From: Desulfonatronospira sp.
GTDB taxonomy: Bacteria; Desulfobacterota; Desulfovibrionia; Desulfovibrionales; Desulfonatronovibrionaceae
Assembly (NCBI GenBank): GCA_003563255.1
Contig: PWSL01000188.1
Coordinates: 1-5,195, forward strand
Reading direction: 5' to 3'
Length of the DNA: 5,195 nucleotides
A model generated the notes under the pieces. The model saw only the letters and a program-made list of their open reading frames with translations. It was not told where the DNA came from and made no database searches. The position numbers were made by a program, and so were the translations under genes. Below are positions 1 to 5,195 of the stretch, in pieces. Position 1 is the first letter of the stretch. Each line of letters starts with the position of its first letter.

Positions 1-131
1 AGCGCTTTGCATGTAGCACGGGGACTGGCTCTTCCGGGACCCGCTTGTCCCAAAAAATGAGTCGATTTGAGCACAAAATGATGCTCAAGTGGGTCCCGGA
101 GTGCCTGTCCCCTGCTTTCCTGAAAAGCGCT
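1..131. repeat. MITE-like repeat element with ~42-bp imperfect terminal inverted repeats
   Basis: Positions 1-42 and the reverse complement of 91-131 match imperfectly. The shared blocks are AGCGCTTT at the outer end, GGGGAC in the middle and TCCGGGACCC at the inner end. The centre holds another hairpin, TTGAGCA (67-73) with TGCTCAA (82-88) around an 8-nt loop. There is no room for a transposase, so this is a non-autonomous or REP-type element. The window begins at or inside its left end, so the true left boundary and any target duplication cannot be seen. It codes for nothing I can support; open frames crossing it are by-products of the repeats. Confidence 0.65.
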
Positions 132-166
132 AAGAAAATAAGTAATAATAACCTATACGTTGCCTT

Positions 167-266
167 ATTGTTCCCACGCTCCGCGTGGGAACAATCTTCG
201 GACGCTCCGCGTCCAAAATGACCGCAGGAGCGGTCGAAAAACGTTCCCACGCAGAGCGTGGGAACG
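167..266. repeat. REPIN-like cluster of four hairpins in inverted symmetry
   Basis: There are four perfect stem-loops in 100 bp. Hairpin 1 (167-195) has 13-bp arms starting ATTGTTCCCACGC and loop TCC. Hairpin 2 (200-214) has arms GGACGC/GCGTCC and loop TCC. Hairpin 3 (220-235) has arms GACCGC/GCGGTC and loop AGGA. Hairpin 4 (242-266) has 11-bp arms CGTTCCCACGC and loop AGA. Read from the minus strand, hairpins 4 and 3 repeat the order large then small, with TTTTCG between them where hairpins 1 and 2 have TCTTCG. The cluster is therefore two inverted copies of a bipartite REP unit, the arrangement called a REPIN. No RAYT transposase is in the window. Confidence 0.7.
237..266 (-). terminator. 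Possible rho-independent terminator formed by a repeat hairpin
   Basis: On the minus strand the 25-nt hairpin at 266-242 (11-bp GC-rich perfect stem, 3-nt loop) is followed directly by five T (241-237). It lies about 110 bp downstream of the peroxiredoxin stop codon, with no better candidate in 331-375. The next hairpin (235-220) is also followed by four T. The T-tract is short, and the hairpin belongs to a repeat family, so termination may be incidental. Confidence 0.4.
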
Positions 267-271
267 ATAAG

Positions 272-330
272 AAAATGATGCTCAAGTGGGTCCCGGAGTG
301 CCTGTCCCCTGCTTTCCTTAAAAGCGCTAA
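272..330. repeat. Second, partial copy of the left repeat element (right half)
   Basis: These 59 bp repeat positions 75-133 in the same orientation with a single difference (G at 122, T at 319). The copy begins inside the loop of the element's central hairpin, so it lacks the left half and left hairpin arm. Near identity implies a recent duplication or strong homogenisation. The two copies are separated by 138 bp containing the REPIN-like hairpin cluster. A 9-bp direct repeat, TAAGAAAAT, lies at 131-139 and again at 268-276, across the start of this copy. Confidence 0.7.
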
Positions 331-375
331 ACAGATACGAATCAAGAAACAGTTACTCCTGAGCAATCAATTATT

Positions 376-957
376 TCAGGGCAGTTGTTCCAGAGCTTCA
401 ACAAGCATCTCCAATGGAGGCCGCCTGTTGATGTCCTCAACGTGGACGAACCTTATAATACCTTCCTTATCCACCATTATTGTTGCACGTTCAGAGGTAC
501 CGTCTCCACGTAGAACACCATATTGTTCAGCCACTTCCCCATGAGGCCAGAAGTCTGAAAGCACCGGGAACCAAAGCCCTCCCATGGCCCGGATCCATGA
601 ATACTGAGAAGGCACATTATCAGTGGTAATGCCCAGAATTATGGTGTCGTTTTCATCAAAAAAATGCCTGGCGATATTGTATCCCGGCCACTGATCCGAG
701 CACACAGGGGTCCAGGCGGCAGGGACAAAGGAAAGCATTACATTTTTTTCCCCCCTGTACTGAGACAGGGTAATTTCCTCTCCATCCACAGAGGGCAGGG
801 TGAAATCAATAGCCTGGTCTCCTTCCTCTACTTTCACCTCGCTGTCAATGGGTTTCAACTCACCAGGCTCGTAAATGGCACCCTCTCCCGCCGGAGAAAG
901 GGCCGGAAATATCAGAAAAAAAGCCAGAAAAAAAATAAACGTCCTTATGCTTTTCAT
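376..957 (-). CDS. Exported one-cysteine peroxiredoxin (AhpC/TSA family)
   Basis: This 193-residue protein is probably a thiol peroxidase that reduces hydrogen peroxide or organic peroxides outside the cytoplasm. Residues 1 to about 23 form a Sec signal: Lys/Arg near the start, a Phe/Leu-rich core, then SPA as a likely cleavage site. The mature part has the thioredoxin-fold pattern of AhpC/TSA proteins. The active site is P79-x3-T83-P-V-C86, matching the peroxiredoxin PxxxTxxC motif. A conserved-type Arg (157) precedes IMVDKEG. C86 is the only cysteine in the protein, so there is no internal resolving cysteine and an outside reductant is needed. The start is fixed by a near-perfect Shine-Dalgarno, AGGAGGTGA, just upstream. 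The gene follows the TlpA-like gene by 14 bp, so the two are probably co-transcribed. The family is clear; the substrate is not. Confidence 0.88.
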   Translation of the reverse strand: MKSIRTFIFFLAFFLIFPALSPAGEGAIYEPGELKPIDSEVKVEEGDQAIDFTLPSVDGEEITLSQYRGEKNVMLSFVPAAWTPVCSDQWPGYNIARHFFDENDTIILGITTDNVPSQYSWIRAMGGLWFPVLSDFWPHGEVAEQYGVLRGDGTSERATIMVDKEGIIRFVHVEDINRRPPLEMLVEALEQLP

Positions 958-971
958 ATCAGTTCACCTCC

Positions 972-1517
972 TCATAACAGGGCCTTTACTTCTTCAAGGT
1001 ACGCCTCAATTCCATCCCGGAAAGGTCCGGTATGGGAATGCAGTATCTGGTTGTTGCCGGGATTAACCGCGTAAAAAGTAGGTGTTCCCACCTCACCCAG
1101 ATGTTTATGCCATACAAAGTCAGGATCCGGAATCACCGGAAACACTACTTCATAGCGATCCCGGTAAACGCTGACCTCAAAGCTGGAATTACCCGGGGCG
1201 ATTCCAAAAAGCTTTATGGATTCTTCCAGCCCCTGTTCATGGATCATTTCATACAGGTCGTTTACGTCCGGGGCCTCTCTCTGGCAGATGGGACAGTACA
1301 TACTGAACACCTGAACCAGAACCAGATCAGCCTGTACATCCCCGATTACAAAACTCTCATTGTCGGTAATCCCCAGGTAATCCAGGTGTACGGCCTCTTC
1401 CGGAACCTGGATATTTTCCTCCGGGAAGTTGTCCATTTCCGCCCAGGCATGGGATGCCCAAAGCATGGCCATGCAAATTAACAAAGAAACAAAAGTCGCC
1501 GATATCCCCTTTTTCAT
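972..1517 (-). CDS. Exported TlpA/thioredoxin-like protein with CPIC active site
   Basis: This 181-residue protein is probably a thiol-disulfide reductase acting in the periplasm. Residues 1-26 form a Sec signal: MKKG, a hydrophobic core, then AWA before Glu27. Cys15 is inside the core and does not form a good lipobox. The redox motif is C75-P-I-C78 after the strand LVLVQVFSMY, and the cis-proline loop GTPTF is at 144-148, both at thioredoxin-fold positions. The start is set by AGGAGG five bases upstream of the ATG. It is the first gene of a pair with the one-cysteine peroxiredoxin, which suggests that it reduces that enzyme; this is inference. The 99-bp gap upstream (1518-1616) is AT-rich, and I see neither a convincing promoter nor a hairpin terminator there, so read-through from korB is possible. 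No membrane partner such as CcdA/DsbD is in the window. Confidence 0.85.
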   Translation of the reverse strand: MKKGISATFVSLLICMAMLWASHAWAEMDNFPEENIQVPEEAVHLDYLGITDNESFVIGDVQADLVLVQVFSMYCPICQREAPDVNDLYEMIHEQGLEESIKLFGIAPGNSSFEVSVYRDRYEVVFPVIPDPDFVWHKHLGEVGTPTFYAVNPGNNQILHSHTGPFRDGIEAYLEEVKALL

Positions 1518-1616
1518 TTTAACCTCCTGCTTGATATAAAGTTCTGGTTGAAAACATCGCCGAACGGATCACAAAATGACTACAGCATACAAAAAAATGT
1601 GAGCATTCAAAAAACG

Positions 1617-2465
1617 TCAGGCAAAAGATGCAAAAACCTCTTTGAGCCTTGCTGTGTCTGGCCTGTTTTTAAAAAGAGGCTCTCCTGTTGGATGGGGAAG
1701 GCTCTCTTCAAAAGTCGGCTTATGACTCTGATAGATAATCCCCAGGGGTATCCCCGCATCCCACTGCCTGGAAAGGGCCATGGCCTGCTCCCAGTTTTGT
1801 GGATCATGATCTTCCGGGATATAGCAGCGCTCTTTGTACCAGGCAAAGGTATTGACTTTATTAAAGCTTACGCAGGGCTGCAGTATATCCACCAGGCTGA
1901 ACCCCGGATGCTGGACAGCCTTGACTATCATCTCGGTCAGGTGATCCTGCATGCCTGCAAACCCCCGGGCCACCATCCCCGCCTGCATGGCCACAGCCAC
2001 TCCCACGGGGTTAAAGGCCTCGGAAGGATTGCCCGCAGGCTGGGCCTTGGTCTTTTGCCCCCTGGCGGTGGTGGGGCTGGCCTGGCCCTTGGTCAGCCCG
2101 TAGATCTGGTTGTCGTGGGCCAGCAGGGTAATATTGATATTTCGACGCAGGGCCGCCAGAAAATGATTGCCTCCCTCGCCGTAGTTGCAGCCGTCCCCGC
2201 TCTGGACGATGACCACGGCGTGGGGGTTGGCCAGCTTGATTCCGGTGGCCGCAGGCAGGGCCCTGCCGTGCAGGCCGTTGTAAACATTGGTCCGCAGGTA
2301 GTGCGGAGATTTGGCCGCCTGGCCGATGCCGGAGACAAAAATACACTGGTGCGGTTCAAGGTCCATCTGCACCAGGGCCTGCTTGACGCACTTAAGTATG
2401 CTGTGATTGCCACATCCCGGGCACCAGGCCGTTTCAAAACTTCCAAAATCTTCCATGGAAACCAT
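1617..2465 (-). CDS. korB: 2-oxoacid:ferredoxin oxidoreductase, beta (TPP-binding) subunit
   Basis: This 282-residue cytoplasmic subunit binds thiamine pyrophosphate and an iron-sulfur cluster. With KorA it converts a 2-oxoacid plus CoA to acyl-CoA and CO2, reducing ferredoxin. The cluster-binding segment is W14-C-P-G-C18-G-N-H. The TPP/magnesium motif begins G90-D-G and is completed by D118-N-Q-I-Y-G, then LTKGQASPTT. HGRALP at 66-71 and ILQPC198VSFN near the C-terminal part are further family signatures. Length fits the family. Gln49 sits in GIGQ where many relatives have GIGC, and Cys93 follows GDG where Asp is usual. The start at 2465 is supported by AAGGA overlapping the korA stop, with a 9-bp gap; the in-frame Met at residue 4 lacks as good a site. 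2-Oxoglutarate is the likely substrate by resemblance, but pyruvate or branched-chain 2-oxoacids are not excluded. Confidence 0.9.
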   Translation of the reverse strand: MVSMEDFGSFETAWCPGCGNHSILKCVKQALVQMDLEPHQCIFVSGIGQAAKSPHYLRTNVYNGLHGRALPAATGIKLANPHAVVIVQSGDGCNYGEGGNHFLAALRRNINITLLAHDNQIYGLTKGQASPTTARGQKTKAQPAGNPSEAFNPVGVAVAMQAGMVARGFAGMQDHLTEMIVKAVQHPGFSLVDILQPCVSFNKVNTFAWYKERCYIPEDHDPQNWEQAMALSRQWDAGIPLGIIYQSHKPTFEESLPHPTGEPLFKNRPDTARLKEVFASFA

Positions 2466-2474
2466 AAATCATCC

Positions 2475-4175
2475 TTATGACAGGGGTAAGCCTAAGGCAA
2501 ACCCCTGCGAGATATTGTCTGCAATATACTGTCCATCCAGGGGCAGACCGTCGTAACGCAACACATAGGCCATATTAGCCGGCTGGACCATGCTGGTCAC
2601 CAGCTGCGCGAACTGTGCCGTGGCATTGGATTCGACAAATATTACCCTTTGCGCCCGCTGCAGGTAATCCCTGAAATGCTCTGCATCCAGAGGCCACACC
2701 TGGGAAAAGTGCAGCACAGCAGTATCTTCAGGCCCCATGATTTCCCTGGCCTCCAGGGCCGGCCCCCTGGCGGAGCCCCAGCAGACCAGCAGGTCTTTTG
2801 GGTTTTGCGGGCCTGTATATGCCGGCAGGATTACTTCCTGCTTCAGGATATCGGCCTTTTTCAGCCTTTTGTCCACCATTTTTTTGCGTACCTGCAGATC
2901 CTCGGTAATGTGTCCGTCCGGGGTATGCTCGTCGCTGTCCAGGACCACCAGGTAAGGCCCCAGGGTGGGCACCAGGCGCGGAGAAACACCGCTGGGGGTG
3001 AAGGCGTACCTTTTATATTCTCCCGGGCCTTGCCATGAGCCTCCCGGGGATGCAACCGGTTCCAGAATATCCGGATCAGGCAGGTGCACGTTGCGGTAGG
3101 AATCGGCCAGGTACTGGTCCGTGAGAATAAAAACAGGGCCCTGGCTTTTCTCGGCCAGGACAAAGGCCTTGCGGGCCAGGACAAAGCATTGCCCGGGGTC
3201 TGCAGGAGCAAGCACGGCCCTTGGAAACTCCCCGTGCCCGGAGTAGAGGACCAGGTTGAGATCTCCCTGCTCGGTACGTGTGGGAAGCCCTGTAGCCGGA
3301 CCGGGCCGTTGCCCCACCACAATGACAATGGGTGTCTCGGTCATGCCGGACAGGCTTACACCCTCGCACATAAGAGCAAAGCCTCCCCCGGAGGTGGCCA
3401 CCATGGATCTGGCCCCGGCATAAGAAGCGCCCAGGGCCATATTTATGGCTGCAATTTCATCCTCTGCCTGTTCCACCACCATCCCGAAATCCCGGGCGTA
3501 TGAATTCATGGTCATGGGAATCCCGGTGGAGGGGGTCATGGGATAATATGAGCAGAAATTTGCTCCGGCGCAAAGTGCCCCCAGGGCAAGGGCCTGGTTG
3601 CCGGCAAGCATCAGGCCGGCACTGCCTTTGGGCTCATCCAGGTCAAACCCGGCAACACCTGCTTGCGAAGCAAATGCATAGGCCTTGTCCAGAACCTCCA
3701 GATTTTTTTGCACTGCTTCCGGCTTTTTTTTCTCGAAAGCAGAACGGATGCATCCAGCCGGCATCTCCCGGTCCAGGCCCAGGATATAGCTTAGAACCCC
3801 CAGACCCACCACATTTTCGTACAATGCTGATCCAGCCAGGTCTGAAAATGGAATGTCCACAGCCTCAACCTTTGAAGCCTGGGCGTTATTATCCTTCAGG
3901 GCCACCGCACCTGGGTTTAACTCCCCCTGGTGCAGAGCAAGAGTTTCAGAGTTCAATGCCACCAGGATATCTATCCCGGTGGCCGGTCCAGGGACTTTTT
4001 CAACTCCCGTTCGAACCGCGTATGTATTGTGTCCGCCCCGGATTCGCGACATATAACCCTGGGTGACATGCACCTGGTAACCTGAACGGATCAGGGCCCT
4101 GGTCAGGAGTTCCCCGACAGTTACCAGGCCCTGCCCCGCCTCTCCACCGATTACAATATTCAACTCCCGGCGCAT
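2475..4175 (-). CDS. korA: 2-oxoacid:ferredoxin oxidoreductase, fused gamma-alpha subunit
   Basis: This 566-residue protein partners KorB. Residues 1 to about 175 are the gamma domain, starting with the glycine-rich GGEAGQG (10-16) and containing SRIRGGHN (43-50). From about 187 comes the alpha (pyrimidine-binding) domain with YYPMTPST (210-217), EQAEDEIAAIN (235-245), ATSGGGFALM (260-269) and GPATGLPTRTEQGDL (292-306). DSDEHTPDGHITED (413-426) and a C-terminal domain beginning near DLLVCWGS (461) follow. This gamma-alpha order and the length are normal for two-subunit enzymes. There is no ferredoxin-like 4Fe-4S domain, so electrons should leave through the KorB cluster. The gene starts 7 bp after the ferritin-like gene, whose TAG stop forms part of a weak AGGT ribosome site, which implies translational coupling. 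The class is sure; the substrate, probably 2-oxoglutarate, is inferred from the motifs. Confidence 0.9.
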   Translation of the reverse strand: MRRELNIVIGGEAGQGLVTVGELLTRALIRSGYQVHVTQGYMSRIRGGHNTYAVRTGVEKVPGPATGIDILVALNSETLALHQGELNPGAVALKDNNAQASKVEAVDIPFSDLAGSALYENVVGLGVLSYILGLDREMPAGCIRSAFEKKKPEAVQKNLEVLDKAYAFASQAGVAGFDLDEPKGSAGLMLAGNQALALGALCAGANFCSYYPMTPSTGIPMTMNSYARDFGMVVEQAEDEIAAINMALGASYAGARSMVATSGGGFALMCEGVSLSGMTETPIVIVVGQRPGPATGLPTRTEQGDLNLVLYSGHGEFPRAVLAPADPGQCFVLARKAFVLAEKSQGPVFILTDQYLADSYRNVHLPDPDILEPVASPGGSWQGPGEYKRYAFTPSGVSPRLVPTLGPYLVVLDSDEHTPDGHITEDLQVRKKMVDKRLKKADILKQEVILPAYTGPQNPKDLLVCWGSARGPALEAREIMGPEDTAVLHFSQVWPLDAEHFRDYLQRAQRVIFVESNATAQFAQLVTSMVQPANMAYVLRYDGLPLDGQYIADNISQGFALGLPLS

Positions 4176-4182
4176 AATATAC

Positions 4183-4704
4183 CTATGCCCCGTCCAGTCC
4201 GGACCTGGCCTTGCCCATGGCCCAGCCTTCGGGGTCCTCGTAATAATACTGCATATCGCTTAAAAGCACGTAATGCCCTTTTTCCTCCTGGATCATACGC
4301 TTTAGAAACTCGCGCTCCAGATCCTCGGAAGCCTTTTCCAGAGCTTCTTCATAAAATTTCACCAGGGCCAGCTCAAAATCGATGCCGGCATTCAGGGCCT
4401 TGGCTGTGGAGTCGCAGGGTTTTTCAGATTTGACCTTGCCGGCCAGGTCCCTGAAGGCCTGTCCGGCATCGCTGCCAATATCGTCCATGCGACAGGCCTG
4501 CTCCAGTCCCGAATCCTGATCCAGGGCCTTTTCGATCTCCTGGATCCTCTGTATATGCTGAATCTCGTCATCGCGAAGCATGGAAAAAATCTTCTGCCCC
4601 ATCTGTGTTGTGCATTCTTTGGCTGCCTGCTCATAAAAGGCCTTGCCTTTCTCTTCCATTTCCACGGCCTTGCATACCCACTTCTTAAAATTTTCCCTGC
4701 TCAT
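4183..4704 (-). CDS. Ferritin-like di-iron protein (rubrerythrin family, no rubredoxin domain)
   Basis: From the chosen start this is a 173-residue four-helix-bundle protein. Candidate di-iron ligands are Glu18 in helix 1 (VEMEEKGKAFY), E47-x-x-H50 in helix 2, Glu111 in helix 3 (GIDFELALVKFYEEAL) and E141-x-x-H144 in helix 4. The end QYYYEDPEGW is typical of rubrerythrin-like proteins. There is no C-terminal CxxC rubredoxin domain, so it needs another electron donor or may act in iron handling. Related proteins reduce peroxide in anaerobes. An upstream in-frame ATG at 4749 would add 15 residues, but AAGGAG with 8-nt spacing sits before the ATG at 4704 and the added residues lack family character. 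It is the first gene of the cluster with korA and korB, suggesting oxidative protection of that enzyme, which is inference. Confidence 0.87.
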   Translation of the reverse strand: MSRENFKKWVCKAVEMEEKGKAFYEQAAKECTTQMGQKIFSMLRDDEIQHIQRIQEIEKALDQDSGLEQACRMDDIGSDAGQAFRDLAGKVKSEKPCDSTAKALNAGIDFELALVKFYEEALEKASEDLEREFLKRMIQEEKGHYVLLSDMQYYYEDPEGWAMGKARSGLDGA

Positions 4705-4712
4705 GAAAAAAG

Positions 4713-4718
4713 CTCCTT
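4713..4718 (-). promoter_or_regulatory. Ribosome binding site that decides the ferritin-like gene start
   Basis: AAGGAG on the minus strand lies 8 nt before the ATG at 4704. It lies inside the reading frame that would start at 4749, so it argues for the shorter 173-residue protein. Confidence 0.75.
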
Positions 4719-4753
4719 GTTTTTCTGGTTGAGAAATAGATATTGCCAATTTC

Positions 4754-4796
4754 TCTTTATGACTTTAAACATTGTTTGTAAAGATAATAATCATTA
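4754..4796 (-). promoter_or_regulatory. Weak promoter candidate with a Fur/PerR-like box upstream of the ferritin-like gene
   Basis: On the minus strand, TTTACA (4782-4777) and TAAAGA (4759-4754) are 17 bp apart, a fair -35 and a poor -10. The overlapping 15-mer at 4796-4782, TAATGATTATTATCT, matches 11 of 14 defined positions of the 7-1-7 Fur-type pattern TGATAATnATTATCA. Iron or peroxide control of rubrerythrin genes by Fur-family regulators is known in related anaerobes. The region is AT-rich, so chance matches are likely. Confidence 0.3.
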
Positions 4797-4847
4797 CTTC
4801 TTTAAAAAAATAGCTGTTGACTTGTTCTCTTGTGAATTCATCTTCCT

Positions 4848-4925
4848 CCCAATCCCCACAATACCTGAATCCCTTAATTCCCAATCCCCAGCGTCTACTG
4901 ACCTCTGATCTCTGATTTAGACGCT
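4848..4925. repeat. Degenerate short direct repeats and a hairpin in intergenic DNA
   Basis: CCCAATCCCCA occurs at 4848-4858 and again at 4880-4890. Three tandem 7-mers follow: CTGACCT, CTGATCT and CTGATTT (4898-4918). The 7-mers sit in the loop of an inverted repeat, AGCGTCTA (4890-4897) with TAGACGCT (4918-4925). Similar low-complexity heptamer repeats are, from memory, common between genes of sulfate-reducing deltaproteobacteria. No coding role is apparent; the whole 4705-4978 stretch has no gene I can support. Confidence 0.5.
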
Positions 4926-4940
4926 TAGCACAAATTTCAA

Positions 4941-4954
4941 ACCAACATGTTGGT
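4941..4954. promoter_or_regulatory. Perfect 14-bp palindrome, possible operator
   Basis: ACCAACATGTTGGT is fully self-complementary with no loop, so it fits a site for a dimeric DNA-binding protein better than an RNA hairpin. It lies about 240 bp upstream of the ferritin-like gene and 25 bp from the tandem array. It does not resemble the nearby repeat families. No regulator is known for it here. Confidence 0.3.
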
Positions 4955-4978
4955 CGTTAAAATCGGTTCCTGGTTCTT

Positions 4979-5195
4979 ACCTCTCGTTCCCAGGCTCCAG
5001 CCGCTTTACCTCTCGTTCCCAGGCTCCAGCCTGGGAACGTTTTGTTCTTGCGGCTCCAGCCGCTTTACCTCTCGTTCCCAGGCTCCAGCCTGGGAACGTT
5101 AAGTTCTTGCGGCTCCAGCCGCTTACCTCTCGTTCCCAGGCTCCAGCCTGGGAACGTTAAATTCTTGCGGCTCCAGCCGCTTACCTCTCGTTCCC
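4979..5195. repeat. Tandem array of 58-59 bp units, each with a large and a small hairpin
   Basis: Units begin with ACCTCTCGTTCCC at 4979, 5008, 5067, 5125 and 5183. The spacings are 29, 59, 58 and 58 bp, and the last unit is cut by the window end. Each full unit has a 26-bp large hairpin with 12-bp perfect arms (CGTTCCCAGGCT) around CC, at 5014-5039, 5073-5098 and 5131-5156. Each also has a 14-bp small hairpin, GCGGCT/AGCCGC around CC, at 5050-5063, 5109-5122 and 5167-5180. Units differ mainly in the few bases after the large hairpin and in the TTT/TT before ACC. There are no unique spacers, so this is not a CRISPR array. It looks like an amplified REP-type sequence. Confidence 0.85.

Noticed and set aside
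130..544. Open frames over the left repeats on both strands
   Set aside because: Their protein sequence is translated hairpin repeat (for example PRSAWERF), a known source of spurious gene calls, and there is no ribosome site or domain.
1518..1616. Promoter or terminator between korB and the TlpA-like gene
   Set aside because: There are T-rich runs on the minus strand and a TTTATATC near the ribosome site, but no -35 at proper spacing and no stable hairpin before the T runs.
1548..2480. Long plus-strand open frame of 310 codons
   Set aside because: It lies entirely opposite korB, has no recognisable family pattern and is rich in Gly/Arg/His from antisense codon bias, whereas the minus strand shows clear TPP-enzyme motifs.
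3500..4066. Plus-strand open frame of 188 codons
   Set aside because: It is antisense to the korA gamma domain, with Pro/Gly/Arg-rich composition and no motif; korA on the other strand is unmistakable.
4705..4749. Longer start for the ferritin-like protein at 4749
   Set aside because: The strong AAGGAG site is placed for the ATG at 4704, and the extra 15 residues do not resemble the family's N-terminus.
4555..4908. Plus-strand open frame across the ferritin-like gene start and upstream gap
   Set aside because: Most of it is antisense to the ferritin-like gene and the rest is degenerate repeat DNA; no domain is visible.
4979..5195. CRISPR array
   Set aside because: Units are 58-59 bp and nearly identical throughout, with no unique spacers and no cas genes.

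Overview
The window reads as part of an anaerobic bacterial chromosome, most likely a deltaproteobacterial (Desulfobacterota) sulfate reducer or relative. This is an inference from a two-subunit 2-oxoacid:ferredoxin oxidoreductase, a rubrerythrin-type ferritin-like protein, and intergenic DNA full of short hairpin repeats. No single gene fixes the species.

All five convincing genes lie on the minus strand, so transcription runs from high to low coordinates. First comes a cytoplasmic three-gene cluster: a ferritin-like/rubrerythrin protein (4183-4704), a fused gamma-alpha KorA-type subunit (2475-4175) and a KorB-type TPP subunit (1617-2465). The gaps are only 7 and 9 bp and ribosome sites overlap upstream stop codons, so this looks like one translationally coupled operon. 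It would oxidise a 2-oxoacid with CoA to an acyl-CoA, CO2 and reduced ferredoxin, with a di-iron protein made alongside, possibly protecting the oxygen-sensitive enzyme. After a 99-bp gap come two exported thioredoxin-fold proteins: a TlpA-like CxxC protein (972-1517) and a one-cysteine peroxiredoxin (376-957), 14 bp apart. They look like a reductant/peroxidase pair outside the cytoplasm.

The gene block sits between repeat-rich DNA. The left 330 bp hold an element with roughly 42-bp imperfect terminal inverted repeats (1-131), a partial second copy (272-330), and between them a REPIN-like cluster of four hairpins arranged large-small-small-large in mirror symmetry (167-266). Its hairpin nearest the genes, followed by five T on the minus strand, could terminate the thiol-redox operon. 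The right end (4979-5195) is a tandem array of 58-59 bp units, each with a large and a small hairpin, running off the window. Between the array and the ferritin-like gene (4705-4978) there is no gene; it holds a possible Fur/PerR-like box and weak promoter, degenerate 7-bp and 11-bp repeats, and a perfect 14-bp palindrome.

I found no CRISPR array, RNA gene, transposase or clearly new defence system. The most distinctive signals are the internal logic of the hairpin repeats and the gene pairing of the two redox modules.
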